A stretch of DNA of 64,000 nt from Okapia johnstoni (lineage: Eukaryota; Chordata; Mammalia; Artiodactyla; Giraffidae). Both the position numbers and the translations under genes were made by a program. Each line of letters begins with the position of its first letter. Within the stretch, counting starts at the first letter, position 1. The notes under the pieces were generated by a model, which searched no databases, had not been told where the DNA came from, and saw nothing but the letters and a program-made list of their open reading frames with translations. The stretch is taken from NCBI GenBank assembly GCA_024291935.2, contig CM044309.1, forward strand, positions 35,488,001 to 35,552,000, written 5' to 3'. Below are positions 32,496-44,227 of this stretch, piece after piece.

Positions 32496-34769
32496 CCAAG
32501 ACAACACACAGGTCACAGAAAACACCCTCTTCCAACAACACAAGAGAAGACTCTACACATGGACATCACCAGATGGTCAATTCTGAAATCAGATTGATTA
32601 TATTCTTTGCAGTCAAAGATGGAGAAACTCTATACAGTCAGTAAAAACAAGACCTGGAGCTGACTGTGGCTCAGACCATGAACTCCTTATTGCCAAATTC
32701 AGACTTAAATTGAAGAAAGTAGGGAAAACCACTAGACCATACAGGTATGACCTAAATCAATTCCCTTATGATTATACAGTGGAAGTGAGAAATAGATTCA
32801 AGGGATTAGATCTCATAGAGAGAGTGCCTGAAGAAATATGGATGGAGGTTCGTGACATTGTACAGGAGGCAGTGGTCAAGATTATCCCCAAGAAATAGAA
32901 ATGCAAAAAGGCAAAATTGTTGTCTAATGAGGCCTTACAAATAGCTGAGAAAAGAGGAGAAGCTAAAGGAAAAGGGGAAAAGGAAAGATATACCAATTTG
33001 CATGCAGAGTTCCAAAGAATAGCAAGGAGATATAAGAAAGCCTTCCTCAGTGATTAATGCGAAGATATCTTCAAGAAACTTAGAGATGCCAAGTGATCAT
33101 ATCATGCAAAGATGGGCACAATAAAGGACAGAAATGGTATGGAACTAATAGAAGCAGAAGATATTAAGAAGAGGTGGCAAGAATACACAAAACTGTACAA
33201 AAAAGATCTTCACGACCCAGATAATCATGGTGTTGTGGTCACTCACCTAGAGCCAGACATCCTGGGATGTGAAGTCAAGTGGGCTTTAGAAAGCATCATT
33301 ACGAACAAAGCTAGTGGAGGTGATGGAGTTCCAGTTGAGCTATTTCAAATCCTCAAAGATGATGCCATGAAAGTGCTGCACTCAATATGCCAGAAAATTT
33401 GCAAAACTCAGCATTGGCCACAGGACTGGAAAAGGTCAGTTTTCATTCCAATCCCAAAGAAAGGAGATGCCAACAAATGTTCAAACTACCACACACTTGC
33501 ACTCATCTCACAGACTAGCAAAGTAATGCTCAAAATTCTCCAAGCCAGGCTTCAGCAGTACGTGAACCATGAACTTCCAGATGTTCAAGCTGGATTTAGA
33601 AAAGGCAGAGGAACCAGAGATCAAATTGCCAACATCTGTTGGATCATTGAAAAATGAGAGAGTTCCAGAAAAACATCTATTTCTGCTTTATTGACTAAGC
33701 CAAAGCCTTTGACTTTGTGGATTACAACAAACTATGAAAAATTCTTCAAGAGTTGGGAATACCAGACAACCTGACCTGCCTCCTGAGAAATCTGTAGGCA
33801 GGTCAAGAAGCAACAGTTAGAACTGGACATGGGACAACAGACTGGTTCCAAATAGGAACGGAGTACATCAAGGCTGTATATTGTCACCCTGCTTATTTAA
33901 CTTATATGCAGAGTACACATCATGAGAAACGCTGGGCTGGAAGAAGCGCAAACTGGGATCAAGATTGCCAGGAGAAATATCAATAACCTCAGATATGCAG
34001 ATGACAACACCCTTGTGGCAGAAAGTGAAGTACTAAAGAGCCTTTTGATGAAAGTGAAAGAGGAGGGTGAAAAATTTGGCTTAAAACTCAACATTCAGAA
34101 AACTAAGATCATGGCATCTGGTCCCATCCATTCATGGCAAATAGATGGGGAAACAATGGAAACAGTGACAGATTTTATTTTGGGGGGCTCCAAAATCACT
34201 GCATATGGTGACTGCAGCCATGAAATTAAGACACTTGCTCCTTGGAAGAAAAGCTGTGACTAACCTAGACAGCATAATAAAAAGCAGAGACATTGCTTTG
34301 CCGACAAAGATCCACCTAGTCAAAGCTATGGATTTTCCAAGTAGTCATGTATGGATGTGAGAGTTGGACTATAAAGCAAGCTGAGTGCCAAAGAATTGAT
34401 CCTTTAGAACTGTGGTGTTGGAGAAGACTCTTGAGAGTCCTTTTGACTGCAAGGAGATCGAAACAGTTAATCCTAAAGGAAATCAGTCCTGAATGTTCAT
34501 TGGAAGGACTGATGCTGAAGCTGAAACTCCAATACTTTGGCCACCTGATGCGAAGAACTGACCAACTAGAAAAGACCCTGATGTTGGGAAAGATTGAAGG
34601 CTGGAGGAGAAGGGGACAACAGAGATTAGATGGTTGGATGGCATCACTGCCTTTATGGACATGAGTTTGAGTAATCTTCGGGAGATGGTGATGGACAGGG
34701 AAGCCTGGCATGCTGCAGTCCATGGGTGGCAAAGAGTTGGACACAAATGAGTGACTGAACTGAAGTGAA
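32496..34769 (+). mobile_element. BovB LINE, 2.3 kb, with target duplication
   Basis: It begins in the endonuclease part of ORF2 ('ggccaagacaacacacagg') and ends at 'gactgaactgaagtgaa'. Target copies 'ttattgctgttgg' (32483-32495) and 'ctattgttgttgg' (34770-34782) match at 11 of 13 bases. ORF2 is cut by several stops and frameshifts, including an AAG-to-TAG change at about 32896 in the lysine-rich linker. Confidence 0.95.
33112..33657 (+). pseudogene. BovB ORF2 relic, N-terminal RT
   Basis: A 181-codon open stretch covers the start of the reverse transcriptase: 'NKASGGDGVPVELFQILKDD', 'WPQDWKRSVFIPIPKKGDA', 'LISQTSKVMLKILQARLQQY', and 'GFRKGRGTRDQIANI'. The frame stops just before motif A, and the following part reads 'FID*AKAFDFVDYN' because of a TAC-to-TAA-type change. 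Further along, a separate 113-codon piece (33922-34263) has the 'RYADD' box followed by the thumb, with one codon lost after 'AESE'. It is recognisable as BovB but dead. Confidence 0.88.
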
Positions 34770-34782
34770 CTATTGTTGTTGG

Positions 34783-36642
34783 TTAGTTTTTGGATCCTTT
34801 TGACTTTTATCAACTCTACTAAATTTCAGCTCCACTTGGTAACTGCCAAATGATACACTTCTTTTGGATTAAAAAGAAGCGCCTTTCATCTTTCTTCTTC
34901 TCTACCCGTCCACCTTCCTCACCTTTCACTTTAGGTTTAACCCAACAATAAATGAGACAACACCATTTTTAGAGGCCATCAAAGAAGAATTTTCTACTGT
35001 ACTTGATAAGACCACTTAAGTGGTCTCAAGATTGATTTTTGGCAAAAGATATAGCTTTTCAAATGGAAGACATGGGTTTGAGACCAACTTTGACCTTTGT
35101 TACCTGTCCATTCAACTCCATATACCTGTACATATGATTTCATATAAAGCTGTCATATAATTGCACAAAATTAGCAAAATGACACCTCCATGGCTTTCCC
35201 GCAGGCTTGAAATGCAAATAACACAAGTTCTACATTAAGATTTTATTTTTATTTTATAACATTTCCCGGTTTTAAAGAGGATTTAATTATAATTATAACA
35301 GCAAATAACTTATGTGGCTTTTAAAATTCTCAATGAAAATCTTTCTACATATAAACCATTCTAATGACTCACATGCATTAGGCAAGATAAATCTGGATTT
35401 ATGAATATAAGTTTATTGTTCTCTAACTAAGCCAGTAATAACAATATCTAAGGAACCCGAATGAGTCGCATCTCTTCATTCACCATCAAGTAAAAAGCTG
35501 ATTAGTCTGCTTCCTGTTATCTTGGAGAGGCTTACTTTTTTTTTTTTTTTGTATGGAAAGTTTCACCAGGGTGATTGTCTTAATTATTTTTATTTGAGTA
35601 ACAGTACCTAATAATGCAATCCAGATTGTTACCCAGCTCAGTAGGAGGGAAAATAATAGGGTATCTTCACATCTTCTGCCTAGAAATTACATCCTCTGTT
35701 ACTTTGTTTCTTCCTCTTTTATTGTGGTGTGAAGAGTAAAAAGCAAAGCACCCCTCTGTGGGGAGGTCTTACAAGGAAGGTAACCTGGTTTTACCCTGCT
35801 TTTTGGGACTCTTTGCAGTTTAGAAAAGCACATTTCTCACTTAAAAAAAAAAAAAAGAAACCTATATGGTAATTTCAGTGTGGATTTGGATTCTCTTTGA
35901 TCCCCAGACTTTGTCTGAAAAACTTGAGGAAGGAGGAGAAAGAATCAGATGGTGATGGCGCTCATGTGGCTGACTCAGGTGGCTAGGATGGCCCCCTTCT
36001 GACTGTGTGATCCTTCAGAGAGACTCCTTCCCATAGTCATCAGGGAAAGAGGTCCTTTTAATTCTAAACAACAACAACAATGCAGTCTTTCTTTATCAAT
36101 ACCGTATTATGAGATGTTAAGCTTATTAGGAAAAAAAAAATCCAGCAGAATAGTAAAGTCTGTTTTTTCCCCTCTTTTCATCCATATCTAGCTTTTGATT
36201 GTTAGAAATGAAGAGGGCCTGTGCGCTTTTGAACTGCAGAGAGAGGTGTGGCTGTGAGAGAATGTTTTGCGAATTTATTATACTAAATTCTATTAGAGAA
36301 GTGTCAGCATGCAAGGATAAATTGTCTGTTTCCAAACTTAAAAGATCCATTTTCCCAAACAATTCATTTCTGGTAGGGAACTTGTAAGAAGGGGTCATGG
36401 AGAGAGAAAGCTCTTTTTCTAAGCTTTCAAAAGAAATGTGTGTGAATTTTTCTGAGTTAAAAATATGCCATTTCCTAAGATATAAGATATCAAAAACATC
36501 TTTTCATTATCTTTCAAGATCCCTTATAGAGTGAATTTGCATATATACATCAGCATAAGAATCCGAGATTCAATAAATCTTGTCTGAATTATTGATTTTA
36601 GCATTTTCATTTTGTTCTTGAAATAGTTTATTTTAGAATTCA
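34783..36642. other. Unique DNA; possible splice-acceptor-like island and a palindrome
   Basis: No transposon was recognised. A pyrimidine-rich run ending in 'cactttag' (34876-34935) is followed by an open stretch of about 28 codons. An 18-bp perfect palindrome 'agaccacttaagtggtct' lies at 35009-35026. A T-run (35537-35550) and an A-run (35843-35856) are simple repeats. Confidence 0.45.
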
Positions 36643-36708
36643 TAAAAAATTTTTTAATTGGAGGAAAATTGCTTTACAATGTTGTGTTGGTTTCTGCCAT
36701 TCAACAAC
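36643..36708 (-). mobile_element. L1 3'-terminal fragment
   Basis: 'ttttttaattggaggaaaat' then 'gctttacaatgttgtgttgg' and 'tttctgcc', the end of the artiodactyl L1 3'-UTR on the minus strand. Confidence 0.65.
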
Positions 36709-36996
36709 TTTTTTAATGTATTTTTCTCCTACTTTGTGTGTGGTTTTCATTGCCCAGCAGGATTTTCACTAGCTTTATTGGCTACAAAGAAAACTGAGCA
36801 ATGCCTTTTATCAGATCGTTTAAAAGTTGCTTAAAAAATTGGTTTAGAAGAGGTTAAAATTTTAAAACAATTGAATATATTTTAGAAATGTAATTTATAT
36901 GAATGAGTGGAGATGGAAAAAAGAAAGTTATCAATAAAATGTGTAGTTCCCTCATTTAAAGTTATGCAACAGTACAATATGTATATACTAAAAATA

Positions 36997-37144
36997 GGGG
37001 TTCCCAGTCGGTGCTAGTGGTAAACAACCCTCCTGCCAATGCAGGAGACATAAGAGATGTGGGTTTGATCCCTGGGTCAGAAAGATCCCCTGGAGGAGGG
37101 TGTGGCAACTCACATTTCCCGCATTGGTAGGCGAATTCTTTACC
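36997..37144 (+). mobile_element. Fold-back Bov-tA fragment
   Basis: A plus-strand Bov-tA head and early body (36997-37113) is followed directly by an inverted copy of part of its own head (37118-37144, complement of 37019-37045). The BovA 3' half is absent. This arrangement would fold into a hairpin with an arm of about 27 bp. Confidence 0.75.
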
Positions 37145-37190
37145 TAGTCTATGGCATTTTGTTATAGCAGCCTAAGCCAATTGAGACACT
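37145..37190 (+). mobile_element. MaLR LTR 3'-terminal fragment
   Basis: 'agtctatggcattttgtta' and 'tagcagcctaagcc' match the last approximately 45 bp of MaLR-type LTRs. The rest of the LTR is not found upstream. Confidence 0.55.
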
Positions 37191-38799
37191 CTTTACAATT
37201 TTTAAAAATATTCAAATCCCTAATCTACTTGAAATTAATTTGTTGACTTTTTTACAGGTTAATATTTTTACGTATAGGTAAAATTTTCAACTCAAAAGTT
37301 GATACTTTTTCTAAAACTATTCCTAGTCTTGACTTCTTTGTGTCCTTTTATGTGGTGACCAGTGAACTAATCTAATAGCCATATATATGTGATAACTAAA
37401 TTACGTTTTCTTAGGTGTTTGTGGTAAGCTAACATGGTTTGTGCTGTGCCCACTTATTTATAAATTACAGTGTTGATGGTGTAGATGATGATTGGATAAT
37501 TCAAATATCCATCAAGGCTGCCCTTAGAAGCATTTCTTAACAATTTACTGCTAATAACCTCACATACCAATTGATCTCTTGGAGACATAGGAAGCATAAT
37601 ATAAAATTTTCAGCAGTAGCTAAGTAGCTTAACCTTCTGAAGAAGCCTGGAAGTTTTATCTGGATGAAAACAAGGGTTTACAAATGGGCATTATCCCTAA
37701 GCTAAGAATATCTTTAATATTTTGCAGAAACAGTGGTATATTTATGGAACCCAAACAGATTTAGCCAATTTTTTGTTGATAAAAATGGTGGTATACATGA
37801 TCATGAATTCAGAATCTTTCCTGGGAATATCGCATAGACAATGAAAGAATAAAACATTCTACCAAAGTTGCCAAGCTGAATCTATAATGGCCTCATTTCC
37901 CAACATGTAAAGTGTTTGTCTCCAGATAGGGAGAATGAGGCTCATTTGCAAACAGAAACAGAAGTTACCCTTTGTGATCTTTTTTTCCAGCTACTTTTAC
38001 CAACAAATTTCCTTTTTGACTTCAAATGGATTGATTTGCATTTTTTGTCTTTTCAAACAAAAGGTCCTGGTGATTGCTTTATTTAAATATGAATGCAAAA
38101 AGTATTTTGCATGTTTTCTGTTTATTGGCTACAAAGCTGTTTTATCTAAATCCATGTCAGTAACAATAGGAGTGCCTATTCTTTTTCCCTGGTGTAACTC
38201 CATTTATTTCCAATCATTTGATTGCCTTGTACTGTCTCAGCCCATATACACAATATGTGTGTGGTATGATCTTTTCTCTTTGAATACATTATTACATGTT
38301 TCTATATTCTTTTTATATTTCTTGGCCCTCTTTGTTCTGTAGGATGTTTCCTATTTTATACCTTTTTCCCCATAGTGTTTTTCACAATGTAAGTTTGTTA
38401 AATGTTATTTGGTGGGTGGTTTCTGGAAAATGATATTCTGCTTCATCTGAGCTTAGTACACATTCAGCATTGAAGTGAAGGTTATTTTACAATGTTCCAT
38501 TTTCTCTCCATGTCTTGTTTATGTTTTTCTTCTCAAGTACTACCACTTTGAGTCCTGATCTTATGACTTATAGCTAAACTGATGTTAATTAAACCTCAAA
38601 CTAATCAATTGTTGTATAAAAATACAAAGCAACATTCTTTTCTTTCCCTGGAAAATTACTCATATAATTCAGATTATATTGACTCCAAATGTACCTGCAT
38701 CAATTTCTTTTCTGATCCACAGACAGTTAATTTGTAAAGATCTGTGTCTATGCCAAGTGATTATAATGATAATTGTAACCAATGTTATAGTTGTCAAAA
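37191..38799. other. Unique AT-rich DNA, nothing recognised
   Basis: This contains the longest open frame outside repeats (37935-38342, 135 codons). It is rich in Phe, Leu, Ile and Cys, as expected from T-rich DNA, and has no recognised domain. Confidence 0.5.
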
Positions 38800-39094
38800 T
38801 GAAAGTGAAAGTCACTCAGTCATGTCCAACTCTTTGCGATCCCAGTGATTCTCCAGGCTAGAATACAGGAGTGGGTAGCCTTTCCCTTCTCCAGGGTATC
38901 TTCCCAAACCAGGAATCAAACCCTGGGCTCCTGTATTGCAGGCAGGTTCTTTACCAGCTGAGCCACAAGGGAAGCCCAAGAATACTGGAGTGGGTAGCCT
39001 ATCCCTTCTCCAGCATATCTTCCTGACCCAGGAGTCAAACTGGGGTCTCCTGCATTGTAGGTGAATTCTTTACCAACTGAGCTATCAGGGAAGT
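38800..39094 (-). mobile_element. Bov-tA SINE with tandem head duplication
   Basis: A minus-strand Bov-tA with a deleted body centre (38800-38978) is followed head-on by a second copy of the last approximately 116 bp (38979-39094). Both copies share the variant words 'gtgggtagcct' and 'tcccttctcc', so the second arose by tandem duplication and not by a new insertion. Confidence 0.85.
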
Positions 39095-39224
39095 ACAAAT
39101 ATGTGCCATACGCTACACTGGCTAGCTACATGCAAAATCTCAACTCTATGACAGAACAGTTAATAGATGCTCATTTTATAAAGAAAAAAATGATTGTCAA
39201 GTAAATTATATAGTTTGTATTAGA

Positions 39225-39450
39225 AAGAAGTGATTTGGAGTAAGAAATAATTTCAAATCCTGTGTGAAGTATTTACTAGATGCCCTTAGATGAGGTATTC
39301 AACCTAGATAAGTAAACTTGAATTTTCTATAAGAAGGGAAGTTAAAGCTGTACCTATCTCTAAAGGTGGTTTTGATGATATGTACTTAAAATACTTAGCA
39401 TGGTAGTCAGTACTTGAAAATTATTAATAGTAGACATTTTTGTTGTTTTT
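39225..39450 (+). mobile_element. MIR SINE
   Basis: Blocks in MIR order: 'gatttggagtaagaaataat', 'gatgaggtattcaacctaga', 'tgtacctatctctaaaggt' and 'aatacttagcatggtagtc'. Diverged. Confidence 0.5.
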
Positions 39451-39733
39451 GTTTGTTATTATTGTCATTACTGTTTCCAAGTATGAATCCTAGTTCACTT
39501 AACTCTTGGTATCTCTGAAACAAGTACTTTTTGTACTATATCACATATCATGAGATGTACTTCTAATGATAACTTTATCTGCAGGTAGTGGATGGCCATT
39601 TTTAATCTACACTGAGAATACTTCCCTTTTGCTGGACAAGAGTCATACAGCATGATAAACAACTTTCACTTGGTCCCCCAAAGACACTAACCTTGTGAAA
39701 ATGTCCTACCACCCACTGTAGATTTCTGTATGC

Positions 39734-40011
39734 TACCCTGAATATTCATTGGAAGGACTGATGCTGAAGCTCCAACGCTTGGGCCACCTGCAAAGTTGAT
39801 TCATTGGAAAAGACACTGATGCTGGGAAAGATTGAAGGCAAAAGGAGAAGGGGGTGACAGAAGGTGAGGTGCTTGGATGGCATCATTGATTCAATGGACA
39901 TGAGTTTTAGAAAACTCTAGGAGACAGTGAAGGACAGAGAAGCCTGGCATGCTGCAGTCCATGGGGTCACAAAGAGTCAGACATGACTTAGCAACTGAGC
40001 AATGAACAACA
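39734..40011 (+). mobile_element. BovB 3'-end fragment
   Basis: From 'ccctgaatattcattggaag' to 'gcaactgagcaatgaac'. 5'-truncated and non-coding. Confidence 0.9.
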
Positions 40012-40813
40012 GAAGGAAAAACAAGCAAGCTTGAGAAATAGCATCTTGATTACTTATGAACTTCCAGATTTTGAATTTGGAATATTTTGTGCCTCAAAAA
40101 GTTTATTTTAGAATCCTTTATATTTCATCATTGTTAAATTTTTTCTTCTTTTATTTTTGACTTGTGTTATTTTGACTGTTTTATTTCTCCCTATAGTCAA
40201 ATGTACCCTAAGACACATGACAAGAAAAGGGCAAATTTGGGATTTTAGGCCAGATCTATCTGAATTATAACTCCATGTTAAGAAACCAACAAACAAGAGC
40301 AAGAATATAATTTCAAAAGATACATAGAAGAAACGTTTGTCAGCTATAGTCCTGGCTTAGAAAAATGGAGAGGGTTACAAATAAAATATATATTATTTCC
40401 TGGAATTTAGGCTCTTATAGGCAGTTACCCTTTGACACAAAATGCAGCAATATCTTTTTCGATCCATCTACTAGAGTAATGGAAATAGAAACAAAAATAT
40501 ATGCAATTTCCAAATCGAAACTTAAAGTGGTTATTATGACTCTCTTCCAACACTGTCTACCTGTGATATATTCTCCTTCCCAATAGTTTCCTTCTCCATT
40601 TAATTCCTTTTGTTTGATAACAATCACAATCCAATAGTCACCAAACACGAAGTAGGAAAGTAATTCTACACTGTGTCTCCCAAACCCTGAATTATTCCTC
40701 CATAGCATGCTACAGTCTATTACTCCTTATTCTGTAACTGTTGTTTACTTCTCTAGATCTACTGAGGGATCTTATATTAATCACAGTGGTTAGTACTTGG
40801 TGATGTAGTTCCA
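40012..40813. other. Unique AT-rich DNA, nothing recognised
   Basis: No element recognised. The 97-codon minus-strand frame at 40415-40708 has no family signature. Confidence 0.5.
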
Positions 40814-40892
40814 TTGAGTTGGCCAAAAAGTTGGTTTGGAATTTTCCATCAGATATAATGGAAAAACTCAAAAGAACTTTTTGGAAACCCAA
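40814..40892. mobile_element. Mariner-type MITE
   Basis: A 79-bp fold-back unit. The left arm 'gttggccaaaaagttggttt' and the right arm 'aaaagaactttttggaaacc' are imperfect complements, with 'cagatata' between them. This is the pattern of mariner-derived MITEs in ruminants. TA occurs at the right edge. No transposase is encoded. Confidence 0.75.
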
Positions 40893-40925
40893 TAGTTCTT
40901 CTACTTGAGCTTATAAGTCCAACCT

Positions 40926-41215
40926 AAAGGAAATCAGTCATTGGAAGGACTGATGCTGAAGAGGAAGCTCCAATACTTTGGCCACCTGATGTGAGGAACT
41001 GACTCATTGGAAAAGACCCTGATGCTGGGAAAGATTAAAGGCGGGAGGAGAAGGGGATGACAGAGGATGAGATGGTTGGATGGCATCACTGCCTCAATGG
41101 ACATGAGTTTGAGCAAGCTCTGAGAGTTGGTGATGGACAGGGAGGCCTGGTGTGCTGCAGTCCATGGGGTTGCAAAGAGTCAGACACAACTGAGTGACTG
41201 AACTGAATTGAACTG
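40926..41215 (+). mobile_element. BovB 3'-end fragment with target duplication
   Basis: From 'aaaggaaatcagtcattgg' to 'gaactgaattgaactg'. Target copies 'ataagtccaacct' (40913-40925) and 'ataagtcctacct' (41216-41228) differ at one base. Confidence 0.93.
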
Positions 41216-41228
41216 ATAAGTCCTACCT

Positions 41229-41629
41229 ATACAGGCACTAGTAAGAGCAGTAATTTCTTAAGTCATCGTGGAATCATTTTGTTAGATAACCAGTAAATAT
41301 GTTTTGTGCCTCTAGCATATTTAAGAATTTTGGCTGTTTGTTGTTTGCTGTTCAAAAAGAAACTCAAGTTTTTCTTGCTTGGACAGGTGTTGGAATAACC
41401 CTGGTGAAAATTTACAATTGCTTCAGCAGTGATTTTTTTAAGTTCCAGGAATTTACTAAGTTGAAATTAGAATGAGTTTATATATCTTTCATTAACCTCT
41501 CTTTTCAGTCCTCATCCTGTACCTTGTGCTTTCTTCAATCCATTCCTTTTAGTGCATAGTGAAGTCAAATGAATAGAAGGAAAAGCACAGGCCTGGATTC
41601 CACTTTATAGTCTGGCTTCACCTCAGCCC

Positions 41630-41632
<3 letters not shown>
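41229..41632. other. Unique DNA, nothing recognised
   Basis: No element recognised. Confidence 0.5.

Positions 41633-41664
<32 letters not shown>
41633..41664 (+). repeat. (TG)16 microsatellite
   Basis: A pure 32-bp TG run lies next to the 3' end of a minus-strand Bov-tA. It is a likely length-polymorphic marker. Confidence 0.95.
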
Positions 41665-41665
<1 letters not shown>

Positions 41666-41880
41666 ACGCTCAGTCACTAAGTGTTGTTCAACTCTTTTGT
41701 GATCCCATGGACTTTAACCTACCAGGCTCCTTGTCCATGGAGTTTTTCAGGAAAGAATATTAGAGCAGGTTGCCATTTCCTACTCCAGGAGATCTTCCTG
41801 ACTCAGTGTTTGAACCTGCATCTCTTGCATTTCTGCATTGGCATGTAGATTCTTTACCACTGAGCCACCAGGGAATCCCC
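41665..41880 (-). mobile_element. Bov-tA SINE
   Basis: From 'cacgctcagtcactaagtg' to 'tgagccaccagggaatcccc'. The TG array adjoins its 3' tail. Confidence 0.92.
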
Positions 41881-42190
41881 CATATGACACTTGAATCCCT
41901 GGTGGTGAAGTTTAAAGAAAAGCCTTTATTTCCCTCTGCTACATTCTCTTGGTCGAGGGACTTCAGTTAGAGTAATATATGTGGCTTAAATTTCTACCAA
42001 TCTCCACTTCTGTCTAAGGAAGGAAGGGTGACCCGGCTTAGTGGTGCGTCTTGGAGAAGAAATAGATGTGCAAAGCTGTGTTCTCAGCCTTGCTGCTCTA
42101 AACCAGAATGCACAGTGAGGGTGCTTGCTATCCTGCACTGGTGCATGTGGGCAACCATGTAAACATTTAGGTTCAGATGTAGTCTGTTTT

Positions 42191-42395
42191 AGGCTTCTCA
42201 AGTGGCGCTAGTGGTAAAGAACTCACCTGCCAGTGTAGGACACATGAGTTGTGGAGTAGATCCCTGAGTTGGGAAGATCCCCTGAAGAGGGCACGGCAAC
42301 CCACTTCAGTATTCTTGTCTGGAGAATCCCATGGACAGAGGAGCCTGGTGGGCTACAGTCCATGGGGTCACAGAGTCAGACACGACTGAAGGGAC
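42191..42395 (+). mobile_element. Bov-tA SINE
   Basis: 'aggcttctcaagtggcgcta' at the head, 'gagttgggaagatccc', and 'cagacacgactgaagggact' at the end. Full-length type. Confidence 0.92.
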
Positions 42396-43583
42396 TCATC
42401 CATTGTGTAGTAGTGTGTTAATGGGTAAGATCTAACGTTCTATAGAAAAACCTTATTATTGCCTAATACCCAGGTATTAAGCTATAATTTTATTTATAAG
42501 CAAACATTTATTGAATGATTATTATTTGCCATGTTTTATATAAAGAGGATTTAAAGTTAAAAAAGGATAAGCTTATAATTGAATTATTCTCTAGTAAGAG
42601 AAGCAGAGCAGTAGATAACCCAGTCAGCCACCTCTAAAGGAGGGCTTAGAAAAGAGGCCACAGGACAAACTGTTAATGTATTTATTTATATTCAAAATTT
42701 TGTCATAATCTGTCACTAAATATTTCAGTTGTCATTTCTGTTTTGGTTTATACTTCCTTACAGAACATAATCAAGGTCTTCTATCACATAGCATGTTTAG
42801 CACACAATTTGATTACTGGAAGACCATGTAAAAGCCATCCCACCTCATTCCTTGACACTCAGTATTCTCCAGAAAGCTTATACCTTTATAACTTTTAAAG
42901 GCCTTGGGAACATCTGATGAGTACACAATTTGTGTGCTTGCTTGGGTATGTCTTCTCTGATCCAAACTCCTTTTCTCTTTGTCCCATCCTTGCTTTTCAG
43001 ACTAGCCTCTTAGTACCACGAACATAATTCTGTAAAGCTCCATATTAATTGTTAGTGACTTAACAGGGATATTATGCAATCTATTAAATATATGTTATAC
43101 TGAATTAATCTATGGATTGGATCTTCCTTTACCACGGAATTGAAAAGTTTGGACTCAGTGTGTTCTGTGGATGTGTGCATGCATGCATATGTGTACGTGT
43201 GCGTGTGTGTGCATGCCAAATATATGTAGCTGTAGCATTTTCTGAAGCCTTCATATTAATATCACATTGGTAATTGTTAGGTTGAGCCATCATATATGAT
43301 TTACTCTAAATATCTGCCTTTCTTCTTTGTTTTTCTTTTTGATGGTCTAGCAAATTGCCTTCAAAAGCAGGGTGTTGGGTTGTTTCAAGCTAGTTCCTGG
43401 ATTCCTGTTATTTTGTCAAGGGATTGCAAGCAGATCAGGGTGTGAGTCACTCATTTTGAATGTTTATCACACTTGGCTATTCTAATTTGATTATTCACTG
43501 GGTTAAATCATTAATGATCTTTATAACAAATTTTCACTTCTTTTCTTCATTATTTTAGAGCCCAAAGAGATTTGGTTTGTTTT
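42396..43583. other. Unique DNA with a GT/GCATGC-rich tract
   Basis: A mixed TG/CATG simple repeat covers about 43170-43216. No gene or transposon was recognised elsewhere. Confidence 0.55.
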
Positions 43584-43596
43584 ATGACATCATATT

Positions 43597-43821
43597 GTGG
43601 GACTTTCCAGGTGGTGCTGTGGTAAAGATCCCGCCTGTCAATGCTGGAGGCAGAGAGACGCTGCTTTGATCCCTGGGTCAGGAAGATCCCCTGGAGGAGG
43701 GCATGGCAACCCATTCTAGTATTCTTTCCTGGAGAATCCCATGGACAGAGGAGCCTGGTGGGCTACAGTTTATCGGGTTGCAAAGAGTGGGACACTACTG
43801 ACGTGACAGTGCACGTAGCAC
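43597..43821 (+). mobile_element. Bov-tA SINE with 13-bp target duplication
   Basis: 'gtgggactttccaggtggtg' at the head and 'gacactactgacgtgacag' at the end. Target copies 'atgacatcatatt' (43584-43596) and 'atgacatcaaatt' (43822-43834) differ at one base. Confidence 0.93.
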
Positions 43822-43834
43822 ATGACATCAAATT

Positions 43835-44227
43835 ATATTCATTTTCATATTATTTTTCCCATTTTCATAGCCTTTCTTCATTTCAGGAAAGCAGTTATTT
43901 CAGGTAATAGTTTCAGTTTCTATCACCGTGAATTTCTAAATTTTTTCTATAGATTTAAATTTTTTTCAATAAAGTTGCAATGATACTTTATTTTCCTCTG
44001 TTATGTACAAGCTTATAACTTTTTAACTTTTGTGAATGGAATGATAACTATAAAGTTTTGAGAAATCCGCTCTGTTCCGAAATGAGGAGGATGTTATAAA
44101 ATGAGTAGTATATACAGCAACCCTTAGCTGTGTCTAAATTACAGTAGGTTGCAATAATTATATCATGGAAAGAATAGTGTTTTACACTTGTAAGTCATCC
44201 TAAATGCTCAATAAACATTAACAATGA
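43835..44227. other. Unique AT-rich DNA, nothing recognised
   Basis: No element recognised. Confidence 0.5.

Noticed and set aside
37935..38342. 135-codon open frame, the longest outside repeats
   Set aside because: T-rich DNA gives long runs of Phe, Leu, Ile, Ser and Cys; there is no domain, no promoter or splice context, and such lengths are expected by chance in this composition.
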